Assembly: GCA_001972305.1 (NCBI GenBank)
Contig: BDDD01006373.1
Location: 21,171 to 85,170, forward strand
DNA: 64,000 nucleotides
Source: Cephalotus follicularis
Lineage: Eukaryota > Streptophyta > Magnoliopsida > Oxalidales > Cephalotaceae
Direction: 5' to 3'
In this document: one piece after another, positions 33,181 to 46,668 of the stretch
How the letters are laid out: every line of letters begins with the position of its first letter
Numbering within the stretch: position 1 is the first letter of the stretch
Made by a program: the position numbers and the translations under genes
Notes under the pieces: model-generated
What the model was told of the DNA's origin: nothing
What the model saw: only the letters and a program-made list of their open reading frames with translations
Database searches by the model: none

Positions 33181-34049
33181 TTTTGGCGGTTGACAGTCGA
33201 CTGTCGCAGGGGAACAGTCGACTGGTAAAGGGACAGTCAATTGTTAGAGGAAACAGTAGACTGGTAGAGCTCAGACAGTAGCTCGATACGTGTTGTTTGA
33301 AAAAGAGCAAGGCGTGAGTGGCTTGAACAGGTGTTGCATTGTGGGAAATGATGAAGGAAGCTGGCACAAACGTGTCACCAGCTACTGCAAAGAGGAATTC
33401 GTGTCTTCTGTGTGTCCTGAGTCATTTCCACCTGCAAAACAAAAGGAGAAAGAAAATAAAACAGTGAAGAGAGAGATAGAAGAAAATGTTGAGAATCTGA
33501 GTTAGAGAGTTCAGACAAATTCCTTAAATGGATTCGTATATATCAGCGAATGCATGAGTGAATTAAGAGTGTTAGAACGTTTGAAAGAGAGGAAACCAAC
33601 TATTATACTGGTGCATGCTTTAATGGAGTTCAAGTGGAATTAGGAAGCTTGAAATACAGATGGTAAGCTTTTGTTTATGATTCCAGTTAATGTTAAGTTA
33701 ATTGATTAGTATATACATACTGATTTCGTTATATATACCTGCTGTTAACATGTACGTATAGATTTAATTGCTGGATTGTTGAAGTTGAGTTGAATTGAAA
33801 GTGTATTGGAACTCAAAGAGAAGAATCACTCAATTGATTCTGGGATAGTGATTGAGGTAGGTTATATGATATGGTTTTGAAGATATGATATGTATATCAC
33901 GTTGAGATGGTTTGTGTTTGATTGCATGTTGAATTGGAGTGAATTGAAATATGATAAGCATGCTCTGTTTTACTATTTTCTACTAGAAACTGATATTATG
34001 GGAAAAACAATCGACTGTTCATGATAACAGTAGACTACTAAATGTATAC
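33180..34049 (+). repeat. LTR-like fragment with CAGTCGACTG motif clusters
   Basis: Two clusters of ACAGTCGACTGG-like words (33190-33280 and 33998-34040) surround a GA-rich leader-like stretch and a GAGGTAGGTTATATG region. This is the same order as in the LTR at 46669 (first cluster, GA-rich block, CTAAGGTAGGGGG, second cluster). I infer an LTR relative cut at 34050 by the next element. No ends seen. Confidence 0.4.
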
Positions 34050-37000
34050 TGACACGACCCGTCCCTTTAATCTTAACCCACTCTGACGAGCCATGCCTTA
34101 CAATAGGCTAACTACGTTAAACTTAATACAACATCCCAGATGGTCACCCATCTTAAAACTTCTCTTGACTGAGCACGCTTAACTTTAGAGTTTTTTATAT
34201 TAACTTGTCCATTAGACTATCTTTATCAATCTTAATCACTTATTCAACCAATTATCCTTATAACATAACACATTAACAAACCCTTTATAACCTAGCTCCC
34301 ACCAATTTATGTCATTTCTGACCCTCTTAGCCTATTATATTCACCACACTCCTTAATGAGGAATCAACAGTTCATTCTAGTTCTATTTTATCACAGGATA
34401 TTCAAAATCATACCTGTCTCACCACACCACTATACAATCATAATTTATCCAAAATGGGACAATAACTCAGCAAATACCAACTATCTCATATAATATAATA
34501 TATCAACCCAAAATGCCCCAATGTATGCATCTGGAACTGGTCATGACTGCTAGTGAATGGTGCCTGAGCCTGTGGTCTACCTCCAAAACTTGATACTATC
34601 TTACTGGATCGTCCACTGCTGCCTTAACTGCAAAATAAATCTAGGAGGGGGTTAGTCTAAATGACTAAGTGAGTTAGGACAAGTCATTCCCTGTTACATC
34701 CATGAATAATCGGATGTGCTGAAAGAAAACGATATAGAAATTATTAAGAATATGTAAAGCAATGAATAAAGTGAATTAATCCATGAAAAGAATATCAATC
34801 AGACTCAAATAAAAAGAAACTCATAACTCAAAAATGAAAGTGTACTGAACAAACCTCAAAACTCAAGCTGGTACTCCATGAGTACAAAAGAATCACAATA
34901 AGATCATAGTGCAAATCAAATATGCAGAATTACGAATATGATTAGAAATCAGAAAACAAGAAATGTTCCCATATAATATAATATCTGAAATATTGGCTCA
35001 TCTATACTGTCTGGAATACTGATACAACTATGCTGTCTAAAATACTGGATGCTGGTAGAGCTATGCTACCATAAACATATATCTGTCAATTCCCATCTAG
35101 CCATATCTAATGGCAATACTGAATCTGGCTGCAACAATACTATCTGATCCATAGGCTACAGGACTGTACATATCCCTCGTACACTGGTGCAGAGTGCCTA
35201 AGGATAAATCTGGTGCACGAACTGGTGCACAATATCTGAATCTGGTGCACAATATCCAGTGCATAAAATCTGGTACACCATCACTGGTGCACAAAATCTG
35301 GTACACCATCACTGGTGCACAATATCTGGTACACCCTAATTGGTGTACAAAATCTGAAACTGGGTCCAAGGGGTAGGCGATAGAGCAGCTCTGCTGCACT
35401 CACACTCAGCATACCATCATAGACAATAGTATGTTGCAGATCCAGGTATGGAACTCAGGGGCAGATCCTACATCACATCATAAACCAATGGGCTTGCTAA
35501 GGAGAATTGAGTGTCGAATATACACCTCACCCTGGACCAATATCGTATATGACATATCACTAGTACCAACATCAGAGTACAAATACGGTATCACAAAAAC
35601 AATGATACATAATATAGGAAGGCGATCTAGTCACCCAGAATCTGTGTCATACATATATACTCATGAATCACTTTATAAACAATGAACATACTCAACATAA
35701 GACGTGGGATCTCAAGTCCCGCTCAAGAAATCAATAACTCTAAACAATTCAAGAAATATGTTTAACCAATGACATACGAGCATACAAATCCCGACCGAAT
35801 CACAATATAAAACAAACAACAGGGCACATGCAATAAACAAGAATCTCAAAGTAAAACAAAGGAAGGGAATGTCCCACTAACTGATTTACTGAACTCAGCT
35901 CGCACTGACTAACCCCGCGATGCTCCGGATCGGATACAGGATTCTCGTCTACAATAGCATTATATAGATATCTCATTAATTACATATCCTACGCATATAC
36001 ATATAGAATGCATGAAATGCACGTATGAGCTGCTATAAACATTAATCTGTCGTATCGAAGTAAAACTTTTCAGATCATAATTAAAAGATCCAAGTAGTTT
36101 GTTATTCCAAAATCGAGTGAAACCGACAACCTAAGCTTTAGTCTCCTTTGTAAAGTCATTGCTAAACGAGTTTTCTGCAAAAGCAAAAGTTAACACTGTT
36201 TTACCATTTTTAAAGATCCAATGGAGTTGACACTTTGAGAAAGGTATTTATTCCTACCCAAGAGTCTATCACTAAAAAATGAGGTCAAACTGATGACCGG
36301 AGCTATGAGCTACTTTGAAAAACTAAGATTTGAACTATTTTCCGTAAAAACTGCAAAAATGAGACTTTTTGGCTAAAATCATATCCTTTTGACACCAAAC
36401 TTTCAGGAATGTGTTTAAACATATATAAGAGTCTGCTGCTCAAAAATAAATTCAAACGGATAAGCAGAATTATGAGCTCCTTTGTAAGACCATCGTTTCA
36501 AAACGATTTTAGCGTAACTTCACACTTTTCGGTCCAAACCAAGTCAATTTGGCACGAAACCTTACAGATAATATTTAAACATATCCTAAGGTCTACCATT
36601 GAAATTTCAAGTCAATCGGACCACTCTAGGTTTGAAAAGTGATAAAAACGCCATTTTGGCGACATGGCGGCTAAAATTGCCGATGTCAACTAATAACTCA
36701 ATTCAACCGTTCTAGTGAAGTGATTTTTTTGGCACACATAAACTAGAAATGTATAGAAAACATTATGTCTCAAAATGAATTTGATCTGACGCTTAAATAA
36801 CAAGATATAGCGAAGGAAACAAGACGGTACAAATTTGCCGCAACAGAAATTTTATGCTTAACCCAGCCACACAAATAAATTATTTGATAATGATTCGCTC
36901 ATCCAATCGAATTGAAATTTGAAGGACAATAACTAGAATCATGGAGGATTAACATATAAAAATTTCAGTTCAAAACAATGATTAAATCACAAGATATGAT

Positions 37001-37991
37001 CAAAACAAAAAGTTAAAAAGTTGCTGAAATTTGATAAACGAAAATTGCAAATCCAGAAATTTTGCAAGAACACTTTAGCAAAATAATATTACAGTATTCA
37101 CTTATTTAACATCTCAAACATTCCAAGAATTATTACCAATTATAACCTCCCAATTTCCTTTAATAACCAGAAATTTATGAAGAAAAAAATGAAGACTAAA
37201 CCACACTTTTCATACTTCAATTTTTTTACTATCATATAAACATCACTAGCCAAGAAAAAAAATAATCAGCCTTTCTTATTCCTAAAAAAACAAATTTTTA
37301 AGGACATCAAAGTGGAATAAATAAATTTCAAATTCTTTACTTCTCATGAACAATCTTAACTATATACATAACAATTCTCCATCACTATGCCATAATTCAA
37401 CAAAATATAAAAATTTCTACAACTATACCAACTTGAAATAAAAGTAGAGAACTTACTAATTTATGGTAGAAGTGTGAAGAAGATTCAAATCTAGCCTTAG
37501 AATCTTGAAGAAGTGTTGAAGAAAGCTTGAGAGAATTGAGAGATTTTGAAGACAATAGAACTTCGGCTATGAGAAGAATGAAAAAATGAAGTTTCCGTTG
37601 TCTCCTTTTGTTTCTTCTAAGAAACGGGTAGATTAGTCTAGAGCTTTGGAGAAAATGGTGTTGGGCCGATGTTTATGAATTAAAGAAAGAAATTGGGCCA
37701 TTTGCACTACTTAATTCGGCTACACTAAAAAAATGGGCCCACTCTTATCAATACATATATACTAAGAGTGCTAAGAAATTAACTAATACCTAGATGTCTA
37801 ATGGGTCTTAAAATCTTAAAATAACACATGATTTAATCCATGATAAAATGATAGCTTGACCCATTTAGAACCTCAATAACTTAGTCCGAATAAACTAATG
37901 TATACCTTAAATGAATCACCAAATCTATAAATTATTATACCAGGCATGTAGTCATAAAATGTGTACTTAAAATATGACACGGGGTGTTACA
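34050..37991 (-). repeat. 3' LTR of element D, about 3.9 kb
   Basis: Sense start TGTAACACCCCGTGTC at 37991, right after the polypurine tract; end GGGTCGTGTCA at 34050. Its size is long even for Tekay. It holds the GGTGCAC motif array (35175-35360) and otherwise no coding capacity. Confidence 0.65.
35175..35360. repeat. TGGTGCACAA / TGGTACACC motif array in LTR of D
   Basis: About ten alternating copies of CTGGTGCACAAAATCTGG and GGTACACCATCACTGG, with an average spacing under 20 bp. The core GTGCAC is palindromic. A short 60-residue frame on the plus strand is only a translation of the repeat. Confidence 0.85.
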
Positions 37992-38009
37992 ATATCCCCC
38001 CCTTTTTAG
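37992..38009 (-). promoter_or_regulatory. Polypurine tract of element D
   Basis: The minus strand reads CTAAAAAGGGGGGGATAT directly before TGTAACACCCC. Confidence 0.75.
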
Positions 38010-39019
38010 AATTTTGTCCTCAAAATTCACATACCTGTCATGTCAAATAAAATATGGGTAATACTTTCTCTTTTGATCCTCAGACTCCCAAGTGACATCT
38101 TCTATGACTTGCTGGATCCACCAGACCTTAACCAATGAAATAGTCTTGGTCCTTAATCGCTGGTCCTCAACAGATAGGCAGATCGGATCTAACATGTTTA
38201 TGGAGAAGTCTCAACACCAAGTATGTAGAATGCATCATTCTTCAATACGCTATACTTCGTAACACTTTAGAACAAAAATCTCATCATCATATATCGATTA
38301 CTTATTTCTAATACTATCATTCTCTATTTTGCTGCTAATCCTCACATAATGAGTTTCCTCTGCAGTGCTAAAGGTGCTCTATCGCACACATTATGCCTTA
38401 TTAATATACATCATCTAGAAATAACTAGGCTTTGGACTCTTAATACTCGGGTTCAGACACATAATCAATAGAATAATAATCTTTGCAAAGAAAGTCCTGG
38501 CCATACCTTTTGCCACGTCAAAAACTGCTAAGGCATCATCTTGGGTCAACGCATATACTCTAGGAGTCGCCATAGGTCTACTCGGCTGCTTGGCACTATC
38601 AACTCTTGATGTACTAACCTGCTGTGCCACAGTTTTTCTCCTCTGCACGCCTGTATATTGCTCCGCATGAACTATCCCTCTGCCTTCAGGCTATCTATCC
38701 GTATGAACTGGTTCCGGTGTTGGCACCATACTCTATGGTGCAACTTGAGGACAATCTCTTCTAACATGTCCGGGTTGGCCACATCTATAGCATCCTGGTA
38801 TCCCAAAATGACACTCCCCATAATGAAGACGACCACAACTTTGACATTGGGGTGGCTGTGAGGAAACCGCTACAATCTGAGTAGGTGTTGGCCTACTATC
38901 ATGATAATACTCCTCTCGCCTACCACTGGCAATAGAGGTCTGCATCTGCTGCTGAGAGACTGCCCTCTGCCCCTCAGACCTAATTGGTCTACGGTTTTCC
39001 TCGCCAGTCAATTCACTAG

Positions 39020-39498
39020 TGAATATACTACANCCAGCCTTGAGCGTCGTCGCTTAGGCACATTTTAATTGCCAAAAACTCACTGTCCTAGACAGCAGAC
39101 GCTTTGCACTAAGCGCATGCGTTTTACGAGTTAAAGCGCAGACGCCTGAAACGGAGCGTCGACGCTTGGAGTCTAATTTCCAATTCTCCAAGTGCTTCAC
39201 CGGTAGGCGCTTTGTTCTTCTGTCGACCGTCAGTCAAAGCGCAGACGCCTGAAACGGAGCGTCGACGCTTGGAGTGTAATTTCCAGTTCTCCAAGAGCTT
39301 CATCGGTAGACGCTTTGTTCTTGTCTCGACCGTCAGCTAAAGCGCAGACGCTTTAATTACAAGCGTCGGCGGTCTGGGCAGTTTCTGCATAATTTCTGCT
39401 GATATGATTTAGCTTTTGTCTTTCTTGCACAAAAAGAAACTTTGTTAAATACAAATATGTTATCATCAAAACATAGGATTGAGACATAAATGTCAACA
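39020..39498 (-). mobile_element. Solo LTR of a second SIRE-like copia family, inside gag of D
   Basis: Flanked by ACTAG (39015-39019, 39499-39503). The minus-strand start TGTTGACATTTATGTCTC, then TTTTGATGATAACATATTTG, matches the LTR start of the copia element at 55611 with small changes. It ends GTAGTATATTCA. An N at 39033 marks an unresolved base or collapse, so its true length may be greater. Contains the AAGCGTCGACGCTT array. Confidence 0.82.
39050..39385. repeat. AAGCGTCGACGCTT / GCGCAGACGCC motif array
   Basis: Two near-identical ~125-bp units, each with GCGCAGACGCCTGAAACGG then AGCGTCGACGCTTGGAGT, plus flanking single copies (AAGCGTCGGCGG, GAGCGTCGTCGCTTAGG). AAGCGTCGACGCTT is a palindrome. 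It occupies the same LTR position as the ACATCGA array in the copia element at 55611. Confidence 0.85.
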
Positions 39499-40278
39499 AC
39501 TAGAAAACGGGGGTCCCCGTTGTCTCTGTCCCCTAAATGAACTCTCCCCCGGCTCAGAACGCGAGACAGGTTGTTTCTGACCTTGATCCTATTGGAGTCT
39601 CCGATCAGGTATCCCCAACTCTATCCTATTGGCAGCCTCAACCAAGTCACCAAAGACTGTCCACTGGGTAATTACTGGAATCCGAATTTCTGGTCTCAAA
39701 CCCTCCATTTTTTTTTTTGGCATCGCTCGGCCTGGTCAGCTACCAAGGTAGGAACATAGTGGGAAAGCTCCATAAATCTGAACTCATACTGTGCCACTGA
39801 CATATTACCCTAACGTAGCTGAATAAACTCTCTTCTCTTCTCTTGAATATACATGGGAGGAAAGAAATTGTAACGAAACTCTTGCCAAAACGTCTCCCAA
39901 GTGATGTCTGCTGGATTCTCATATCTAGCCCTGAGGGTTTCCCACCAGCGGAGAGCACCCTTTTCCATAAGAAATGACGCATACCGAACTCTTGAATCAT
40001 CAGTAACACCAATCTTCTCAAATATACGCTCTATACAGCTCAACCATGACTCAGCATCAGTCAAATCTCCTGTCCGCTCAATGACTGTCGCCCCCAAGCG
40101 CTGCATGCGCTCTATCGGTAACGGCTGGGATCTAGCACTACCCAAAGCCTGGGCTAATAATGTAATTGCCTGTATCAACTCTGTCTGACCACCTGTAGCT
40201 ACTGGAGGAGATGGTGATATACGAGTAGCAGACTGCGCTGCTGGAATATTGGCAGCTGCCGTCACATGAGTCTCCTAT

Positions 40279-42611
40279 TGTGACGACCCGAATTCCCTTT
40301 TGTACTGTTCATGCATACATCGTACCGTATTGTACCGTATTGGACCATACTGTATTGTATTGAATTGAGATATTCTTATACCTATCGACATTGTTTTGGT
40401 TATATGCATGTATAGTCGGGATTTTGGGCTGAGTTTCAAAGAGTGACCGAATCGACTATATAAGTCAATTCCTTTGTCATTTCTCTCATTCTCACCATTC
40501 ATCATCTTCTCTCTATCCTTCTCCCTCTCTCTCTCTAGCTGAGCAACCTCCATCTTCCACCATTACAGCCCCGGATTGCATGTCCATTGACAAGGACAAT
40601 GATTGCAAGTAGTGGGTTGGCGATTGAACGACATAACAGCCGATTGAGTGATTGGAAGCTCAACTTTTGAAGCTTTAGTGATAGGTAGGACTTCTTTACT
40701 GAATTGCCTATTGCTTTATTGATTAATTGACTGAATTGCATGATTCATTGAGTGATTGAATGATTGAATCGAAGTGAATGGTAAAACTAGGGGTTTTATT
40801 GATTTCCTTGACCTAATGGATCTAGGAAGGTTGAAATTGAAATTGAAAGGTTGTAACAAGTTTCACTAACCTCAAATGATTGATTACAAACTTTGGTTTT
40901 CAAAGAATGGCTTTAAATTGGATTTTGACTTGAGATTGGCCCTATTTTCTGCATAAAATCGACTCTGCCCAGCAAAGACATCGACATCTTTCAAAGACAT
41001 CGATGTCTTTGCCTCGATATGTCTTTCCCCAGGAAAGACATCGATGCCGAACATCAATGCGCATTCTCAGGCTATTTTTATTGAAATGCGTCGATGCCTT
41101 TCTCCAAGGACATCGACGTCTTCGGCCAGATCTCCACACAAATAGGGAAAGACATCGATGTCTTTCAAAGACATCGACGTCTTCACACCGTTTCAAAGAG
41201 GTGTCGATATCTTTCACCAAGGACATCGATGCCTAATGTACTGAAAGGAGTTTTTAACTGTTTAAAGCTAGTTTTCAACGTCTTTTCACATTGCCACTTG
41301 ACCGGAGCCTCGCTTGAGGTGTTCAAGTGTTTGAAAGTGGTTTTAATGATTGTACTAATTGATTGATTGCTTGGGTCATAGGTGTTGTTGTGAGTCTAAG
41401 TCGGTAAAATGGAAGCACGTTCCCATCCCTCCATTAGACACCACCACTTATTGACTTTACTTCGACGTTGTATTGATACATTGATCGATTGCTTGAGTCA
41501 TGAGTGTTGTTGTGAGTCTAAGTCAGTACGATGGACGCACGTTCCCATTTCTCCTTTAGACACCGCCACTTCTTGACTTTACTTAACACTTTATTGACTC
41601 GATTGATTGATTGATTGTATTGTATGGATCCTATAGAGCAACCTTATGATTCGTGTCAGCAGGTTAGGTTGTTGACTCTGTCCACCTATTCCGTCGATTG
41701 TTTCATTTATTGTATTGTATTGACCCGCTAACGAGCGGTACCGATTGATTGTCGATTGATGCTCCCTTGAGGCTGTAGCTCCCTAACGATTTCAGTAGCT
41801 CCCTGAGGCAGTAGCTAATCGAGATTGTATTGACCCAGCCATAGGCTGGAAGATCTATGAGTCCCATACCTGATCAGTCTGAGAACCGTAGATAGATCTC
41901 CCACCCTTTTTGAAGGATTACCTTCCGTGGGATTGATCACTGCTAATTGATTGACATTTTATTGACATCGGTCGCATACTCTATAGGATATTGATTGATT
42001 GATTGATTGGGTGTTGCATACACCAACATTGAGTGTCTGCCATTGATTGATTGTTATAGATCATATCCGTATGCTCTGTTATGGGCCAGTGTCATACGGG
42101 TAGTCTGATCGCCAATTGTACATATGCATTTGCCATGTCATGCATTGATATTGTACACTGCACATTGATATTGTATATATTGTTACCGATATTGCACATT
42201 GTACATGCTTACATGCTGCATGAGGTTTATGCTTAGCCAGTGTGGCTAACCCCATCCTTCGGGGTGGGGCTGTGTTGTACCTTGTGTGCGGCATAGGTAG
42301 GGCAGTAGGTTGCAGCAGACAGAAGGATTGAAGACTCGTTCTGATTGCATGACTGCTTGGGTATCGTAAAGCTGATAGAAATATTGTAGTCAAAGATCGA
42401 AATGTAATGTATTGAAAACGACTGGTATTGTAAAAGATTTGTATTGTATCGTTCGTATGGATGGATATTCGTATTGTATCTTCCGCACATTGATATGTAT
42501 AGCAAAGTTTTAAGTTTTTCCGCATTTTTATATTTCTAGTCCCGACCATTGTATTGTGTATTGGATTGAGAGTAATGCCACGTGTCTACCCTGCTGGCAC
42601 GGGGTGTTACA
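40279..42611 (+). repeat. Tekay A copy 2, 5' LTR
   Basis: 2,333 bp, TGTGACGACCCG...GGGGTGTTACA. TATA box TATATAAG at 40457-40464, followed by a CT-rich leader. Motif array at 40957-41236. Confidence 0.93.
40957..41236. repeat. Palindromic GACATCGATGTC-type motif array
   Basis: The perfect palindrome AAAGACATCGATGTCTTT lies at 40993-41010, among about ten related sites. Orthologous to the arrays at 5333 and 12493 but lacking part of one end. About 500 bases downstream of the TATA box. Confidence 0.87.
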
Positions 42612-42614
42612 GAA

Positions 42615-42628
42615 TGGTATCAGAGACA
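42615..42628 (+). promoter_or_regulatory. Primer-binding site, initiator-Met tRNA type
   Basis: TGGTATCAGAGACA three bases after the LTR end. Confidence 0.88.
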
Positions 42629-42795
42629 TTGGTTGGCGTGCTAACTAAGTATATTAATGCGTTGATTGAGATTGACTGAATGGAATTGCATGATAAATGT
42701 TCTTGCTTATTCATGCCTTTTGTTATTGGAAAAGAGATTGACATTGGAATTAAAGTGATTGCATATGATCATCCCATTGTTGCCTTTTTATAGCC

Positions 42796-44150
42796 ATGGA
42801 TAATAGAGGAAGGCGTGGCCGATGGGGTGGAATGAATGCCCCTGCCCTTGCTCCTGCCCCTGCTCCTGTTGATGATGAACTGGCTCCTGGTAATGCTTTT
42901 CCAGAGTATGATCCCAATGCTCCACCAGCGGGTGCTGACCCTGAGGTTTGGAGACAGTTGTGTGCCACCATGGCACAGATGCATACTCTGATGGGATGCC
43001 AACAGGCTAGAGTTGAACGTAGACCAAGGAGGGAAGACATGTTGAGCCGCTTCTTAAAGTTCTAGCCTCCAGCATTTGTAGGACTCCCTGATCCTACCCT
43101 TGCTGAGTCTTGGCTAACCCATATGGAGAAGATCTTTGAGGTCATGGGATGTGATAATGAACAGAGATTGGTATTGGCAGTGTGTATGCTCCAAGGAGAA
43201 ACCGAGCACTGGTGGGCTATGGTTAACATAGATTGGACAAGGAATGGTACAGTCCGCTCTTGGGATGCCTTCAAAAGAGAATTCAATGCAAGGTACTACC
43301 CTCAGGTAGAGATAGACAGAAGAGATATTGAATTTGCTAACTTGGTACAAGGAAGCATGACAATTGCTGAGTATAAGGCGAGATTTATGTAGTTAGCCCG
43401 ATCTGCCCCATACCTAGTGGAAGGCCAAGAGCGTAAAGCAAATAAGTTCCTTCGGGGACTGAGATTAGATTTGAGGAGGCAACTGACTCCCTTGGGTTTG
43501 ACCTCCAAATCGGATATTTCTTCCCGAGCTATGCAGCCCTAGGATATTGCAGCTGAGGCTAAACTGATGAGAAATATAGCCTGCACTAGGCCTACTCCTT
43601 CTTCTTGGTAGAGTGGTAGTGATAGTGGCAGTACTAAATCATAGAAGACTGATAGTAGGCCCTCACCTGGTTCTCAGGGTAGCAATCAGGATAGCGGGAA
43701 CCCGCCCCATTCTCAGAGGAGAGGCAAATCGAGGAACGCACGTCGAGGAGACTGATCTTCAGCACCTGGTTAGGGTACACCCTCCAGATTCTCTGGGAGC
43801 GGTAATTAGAGTGCTACAGTTCTTTGTGTGCATTGTCAGAAGACCAACCATACTTCTGAGAATTGTAGATGGTTCTTGGGCCATTGCTTGGTTTGTGGTG
43901 GTTCCGACCACATGCTAGAGATTGTCCTCAGAGTTCTCATCCTAGAGGATTTGATCAGACACAGCGGGCACCGCCCCCACAGGGACTGACAGCTAGTGTA
44001 TCATCTTCTTCCCGTGGGACTTCGCAGTCCAGGGGGAAGCAGCCTATGAGTTCTACTCTGACAGTTCAGGCTAGAGCGTTTTATATGGAACCGAGTGCTG
44101 CAGCAGGGTCCTACGTTGTGATTGGAGGTACCATTTGACTCTTTCAGCTT
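42796..44150 (+). pseudogene. Tekay A copy 2 gag region
   Basis: Starts ATG at 42796 (MDNRGRRGRWGG). A Pro/Ala-rich tail, then the capsid domain (WRQLCATMAQMHTLMG, TEHWWAMVNIDWTRNG, FNARYYPQVEIDRRDIEF) and zinc-knuckle region near 43830-43930. Closely matches copy 1. Broken. Confidence 0.85.
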
Positions 44151-46668
44151 TTAGCACGGGTTCTTATTGATCTGGGTTCATCCCAGTCATTCATTGCATT
44201 GCATTTTGTCTCCCATGTTGGTTTGAGACCTGTGTGCCTTCGTTTCTTGATGGAGGTATCCACACCTCTGGGTGAGTCAGCGGCCACCGATCGAGTGTGT
44301 ATAGATTGTACTGTTGAGATTGATGATCGTTGCTTATTAGCCGATCTTATTGTTTTACTGATGTATGGCCTAGATGTGATTCTTGGCATGGATTGGTTGT
44401 CTGCTAACTTCTCTCAGGTGGATTGTCATCGGAAAGTAGTGGTTTTCAGTCCTCCGGGACGACCACCTTTTCGGTTTCTTGACACCTTAGAGCCATTGTT
44501 TGTTCCGATGATTTCGGCTTTGCATGGGGATAGATTGTTACGACAGGGATGCCAGGGGTTTCTGGAACATGTGCTCGACACAGACAGATGGCGGCCGAAA
44601 CTAGAAGATATTCCAGTGGTTTGCGAGTTCGAAGATGTTTTTCCTCTGGATTTGACGTTGTTGCCGCAAGACAAAGAGATTGAATTTGTGATTGATTTGA
44701 TACAGGGAACTGCATCGATTTCTCAAGCACCGTACCAAATGGCACCGATAGAATTGAAAGAGTTAAAGATACAGTTACAGAATCTTCTGGATAAAGGTTT
44801 TATCAGACCTAGTGCTTCACCTTGGGGAGCACCTATTCTTTTTGTCAAGAAGAAATATGGATCACTCCGTATGTGTATTGACTACCGACAACTCAACAAA
44901 GTTACAGTGAAGGACAAGTACCCTCTACCACACATTGATGAGCTGTTTGACCAGTTTAGAGGAGCAACAGTGTTTTCTAAGCTCGACTTGAGATCGGGCT
45001 ACCACCAGTTGAAAGTCAGACAGGAGGATTTTCCGAAGACGGCTTTCAGATCGAGATATGGCCATTATGAGTTCTTAGTTATGCCTTTTAGTGTGACTAA
45101 TGCTCCCGCGGCTTGCATGGACCTGATGAATCGAGTGTTCAGACAGTATTTGGATCAGTTCGTTGCAGTGTTTATTGATGACCTCTTGGTCTATTCTAGG
45201 ACCAATGAAGATCATGCCAGCACCTCTATATTGTATTGCAAACATTGAGGGATCCTTGATTGTATGCCAAAGTCGACAAGTGCGAGTTTTTGTTATCGGA
45301 GGTTGCTTTTCTTGGGCATATTGTTTCTGGTGATGGTTTTTCAGTAGATCCATCGAAAGTAGAGGAAGTAAAGGATTGGAAACGATCGACGAATGCTTCT
45401 GAAGTTCAAAGCTTCTTTGGTTTAGCCGGGTATTATCATCGGTTTGTTGAGGGATTTTTTCGTATTGCTACACCATTGACCAGATTGACACAGAAGAACG
45501 CTGCCTTTGTATGGGATAGGGATTGTGAAAGAAGATTTCAAGAGTTGAAAGATAGATTGATTTCCGCTCCTGTCTTAGCCTTACCATATGGGAACAAAGA
45601 TTTTGTTGTATACACCGATGCTTCTGGAAAGGGGCTTGGTTGTGTTCTTATGCAATACGGCAAAGTGATTGCATATGCATTGAGAAAGATCAAACCACAT
45701 GAAGAAAACTATCCAGTGCATGACTTGGAGTTAGCGGCCATCGTCTTTGCTATTGGGAAATGGTGCCACTACCTTTATGGGACCAAGTTCACAGTTTTCA
45801 CTGATCATAAGAGTTTGAGATATCTCTTTTCATAGAAGGAATTGAACATGAGACAGCGAAGGTGGTTTGAGTTTCTTAAGGATTATGATTGTGACATTGA
45901 GTATCATCCAGGAAAAGTAAATGTAGTTACAGATGCATTGAGTCACAAGCTGTCTTCTATGACTATTTCCCATATACATGTGCAACCTGCATTGCTTGAC
46001 CGGATTAGAGATGCACAGATAGTGGATATTGGATTATAGAAAGTGGCTACTGCTTTTGATGAGGGATTGAAAATCGATTTCTCTCTATCTACAGATGGGT
46101 TATTGAGATACAGGAATAGAATTTGCATTCCAGCCGATAGCGGGTTAAAGGAAGAGCTTCTTTCTCAAGCTCATAAATCTCGTCTCTCGGTTCATCCAGG
46201 GAGTACAAAGATGTATCGTGACCTAAAACTTAGCTATTGGTAGATTGGCATGAAGAGAGAAATTGCGGAATTTGTATCTAGATGCCTCACTTGTCAGCAA
46301 GTAAAGACAGAGCACCAGAGACCGACAGGCTCGCTTCAGCCTTTGCTCATTCCTGAGTGGAAATGGGAGCAGATTACCATGGATTTCATGTCTGGTTACC
46401 TCTAACTCGTGACAGACATGATGGTATATGGGTTGTGGTCGACCGACTCACGAAGTCGGCCCACTTTCTACCGATTCAGATGACTTATTCTAGAGAAAAG
46501 TTGTCCAGATTGTTCATGAAAGAGATTGTTAAAGCACATGGAGCTCCTGTCAGCATTGTTTCGGATCGAGACTCTCGCTTCACTTCCGGGTTTTGGAAGA
46601 AGTTACAGGTAGCTATGGGTACATAATTGAGTTTCAACACTGCTTTTCATCCCCAAACAGATGGTTTG
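44150..46668 (+). pseudogene. Tekay A copy 2 pol: protease to integrase core
   Basis: Protease block about 44160-44460; reverse transcriptase 44750-45400 ([48 protein letters not shown]); RNase H 45600-45960 ([27 protein letters not shown]-like and [11 protein letters not shown]); integrase zinc finger and core from about 46170 ([44 protein letters not shown]). Interrupted at 46669 and continued at 54264. Fossil with several breaks. Confidence 0.88.

Larger units (their letters stand above)
38020..40265 (-). pseudogene. Element D: chromodomain remnant and gag
   Basis: Near 38200-38045 a chromodomain-like tail (TKTISLVKVWWI, DVTWESEDQKRKYYPYF). At 38415-38650 a gag-to-protease linker (RVYALTQDDALAVFDV). 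Near 38735-39010 a zinc knuckle (CYRCGQPGHVRRDC). From 39540 to 40265 the capsid part (AESWLSCIERIFEKIG, GALRWWETLRARY, REFIQLRQGNMSVAQYEFRF), starting MTAAANIPAAQ. Particle-forming protein of a chromovirus. Broken, with most of pol absent. Confidence 0.75.
34050..40278 (-). mobile_element. Tekay-like Ty3/gypsy element D, left part on minus strand
   Basis: 3' LTR (34050-37991), polypurine tract, a chromodomain remnant and gag occur in minus-strand order. Most of pol is absent. Interrupted by a SIRE solo LTR at 39020-39498 and cut at 40279 by the plus-strand Tekay element; its 5' LTR is not in the window. Old and broken, with much internal sequence missing. Confidence 0.75.

Noticed and set aside
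35175-35360. CRISPR-like look of regular short repeats
   Set aside because: Units are imperfect, spacers are not unique sequences of constant length, no cas genes, and the context is a plant LTR.
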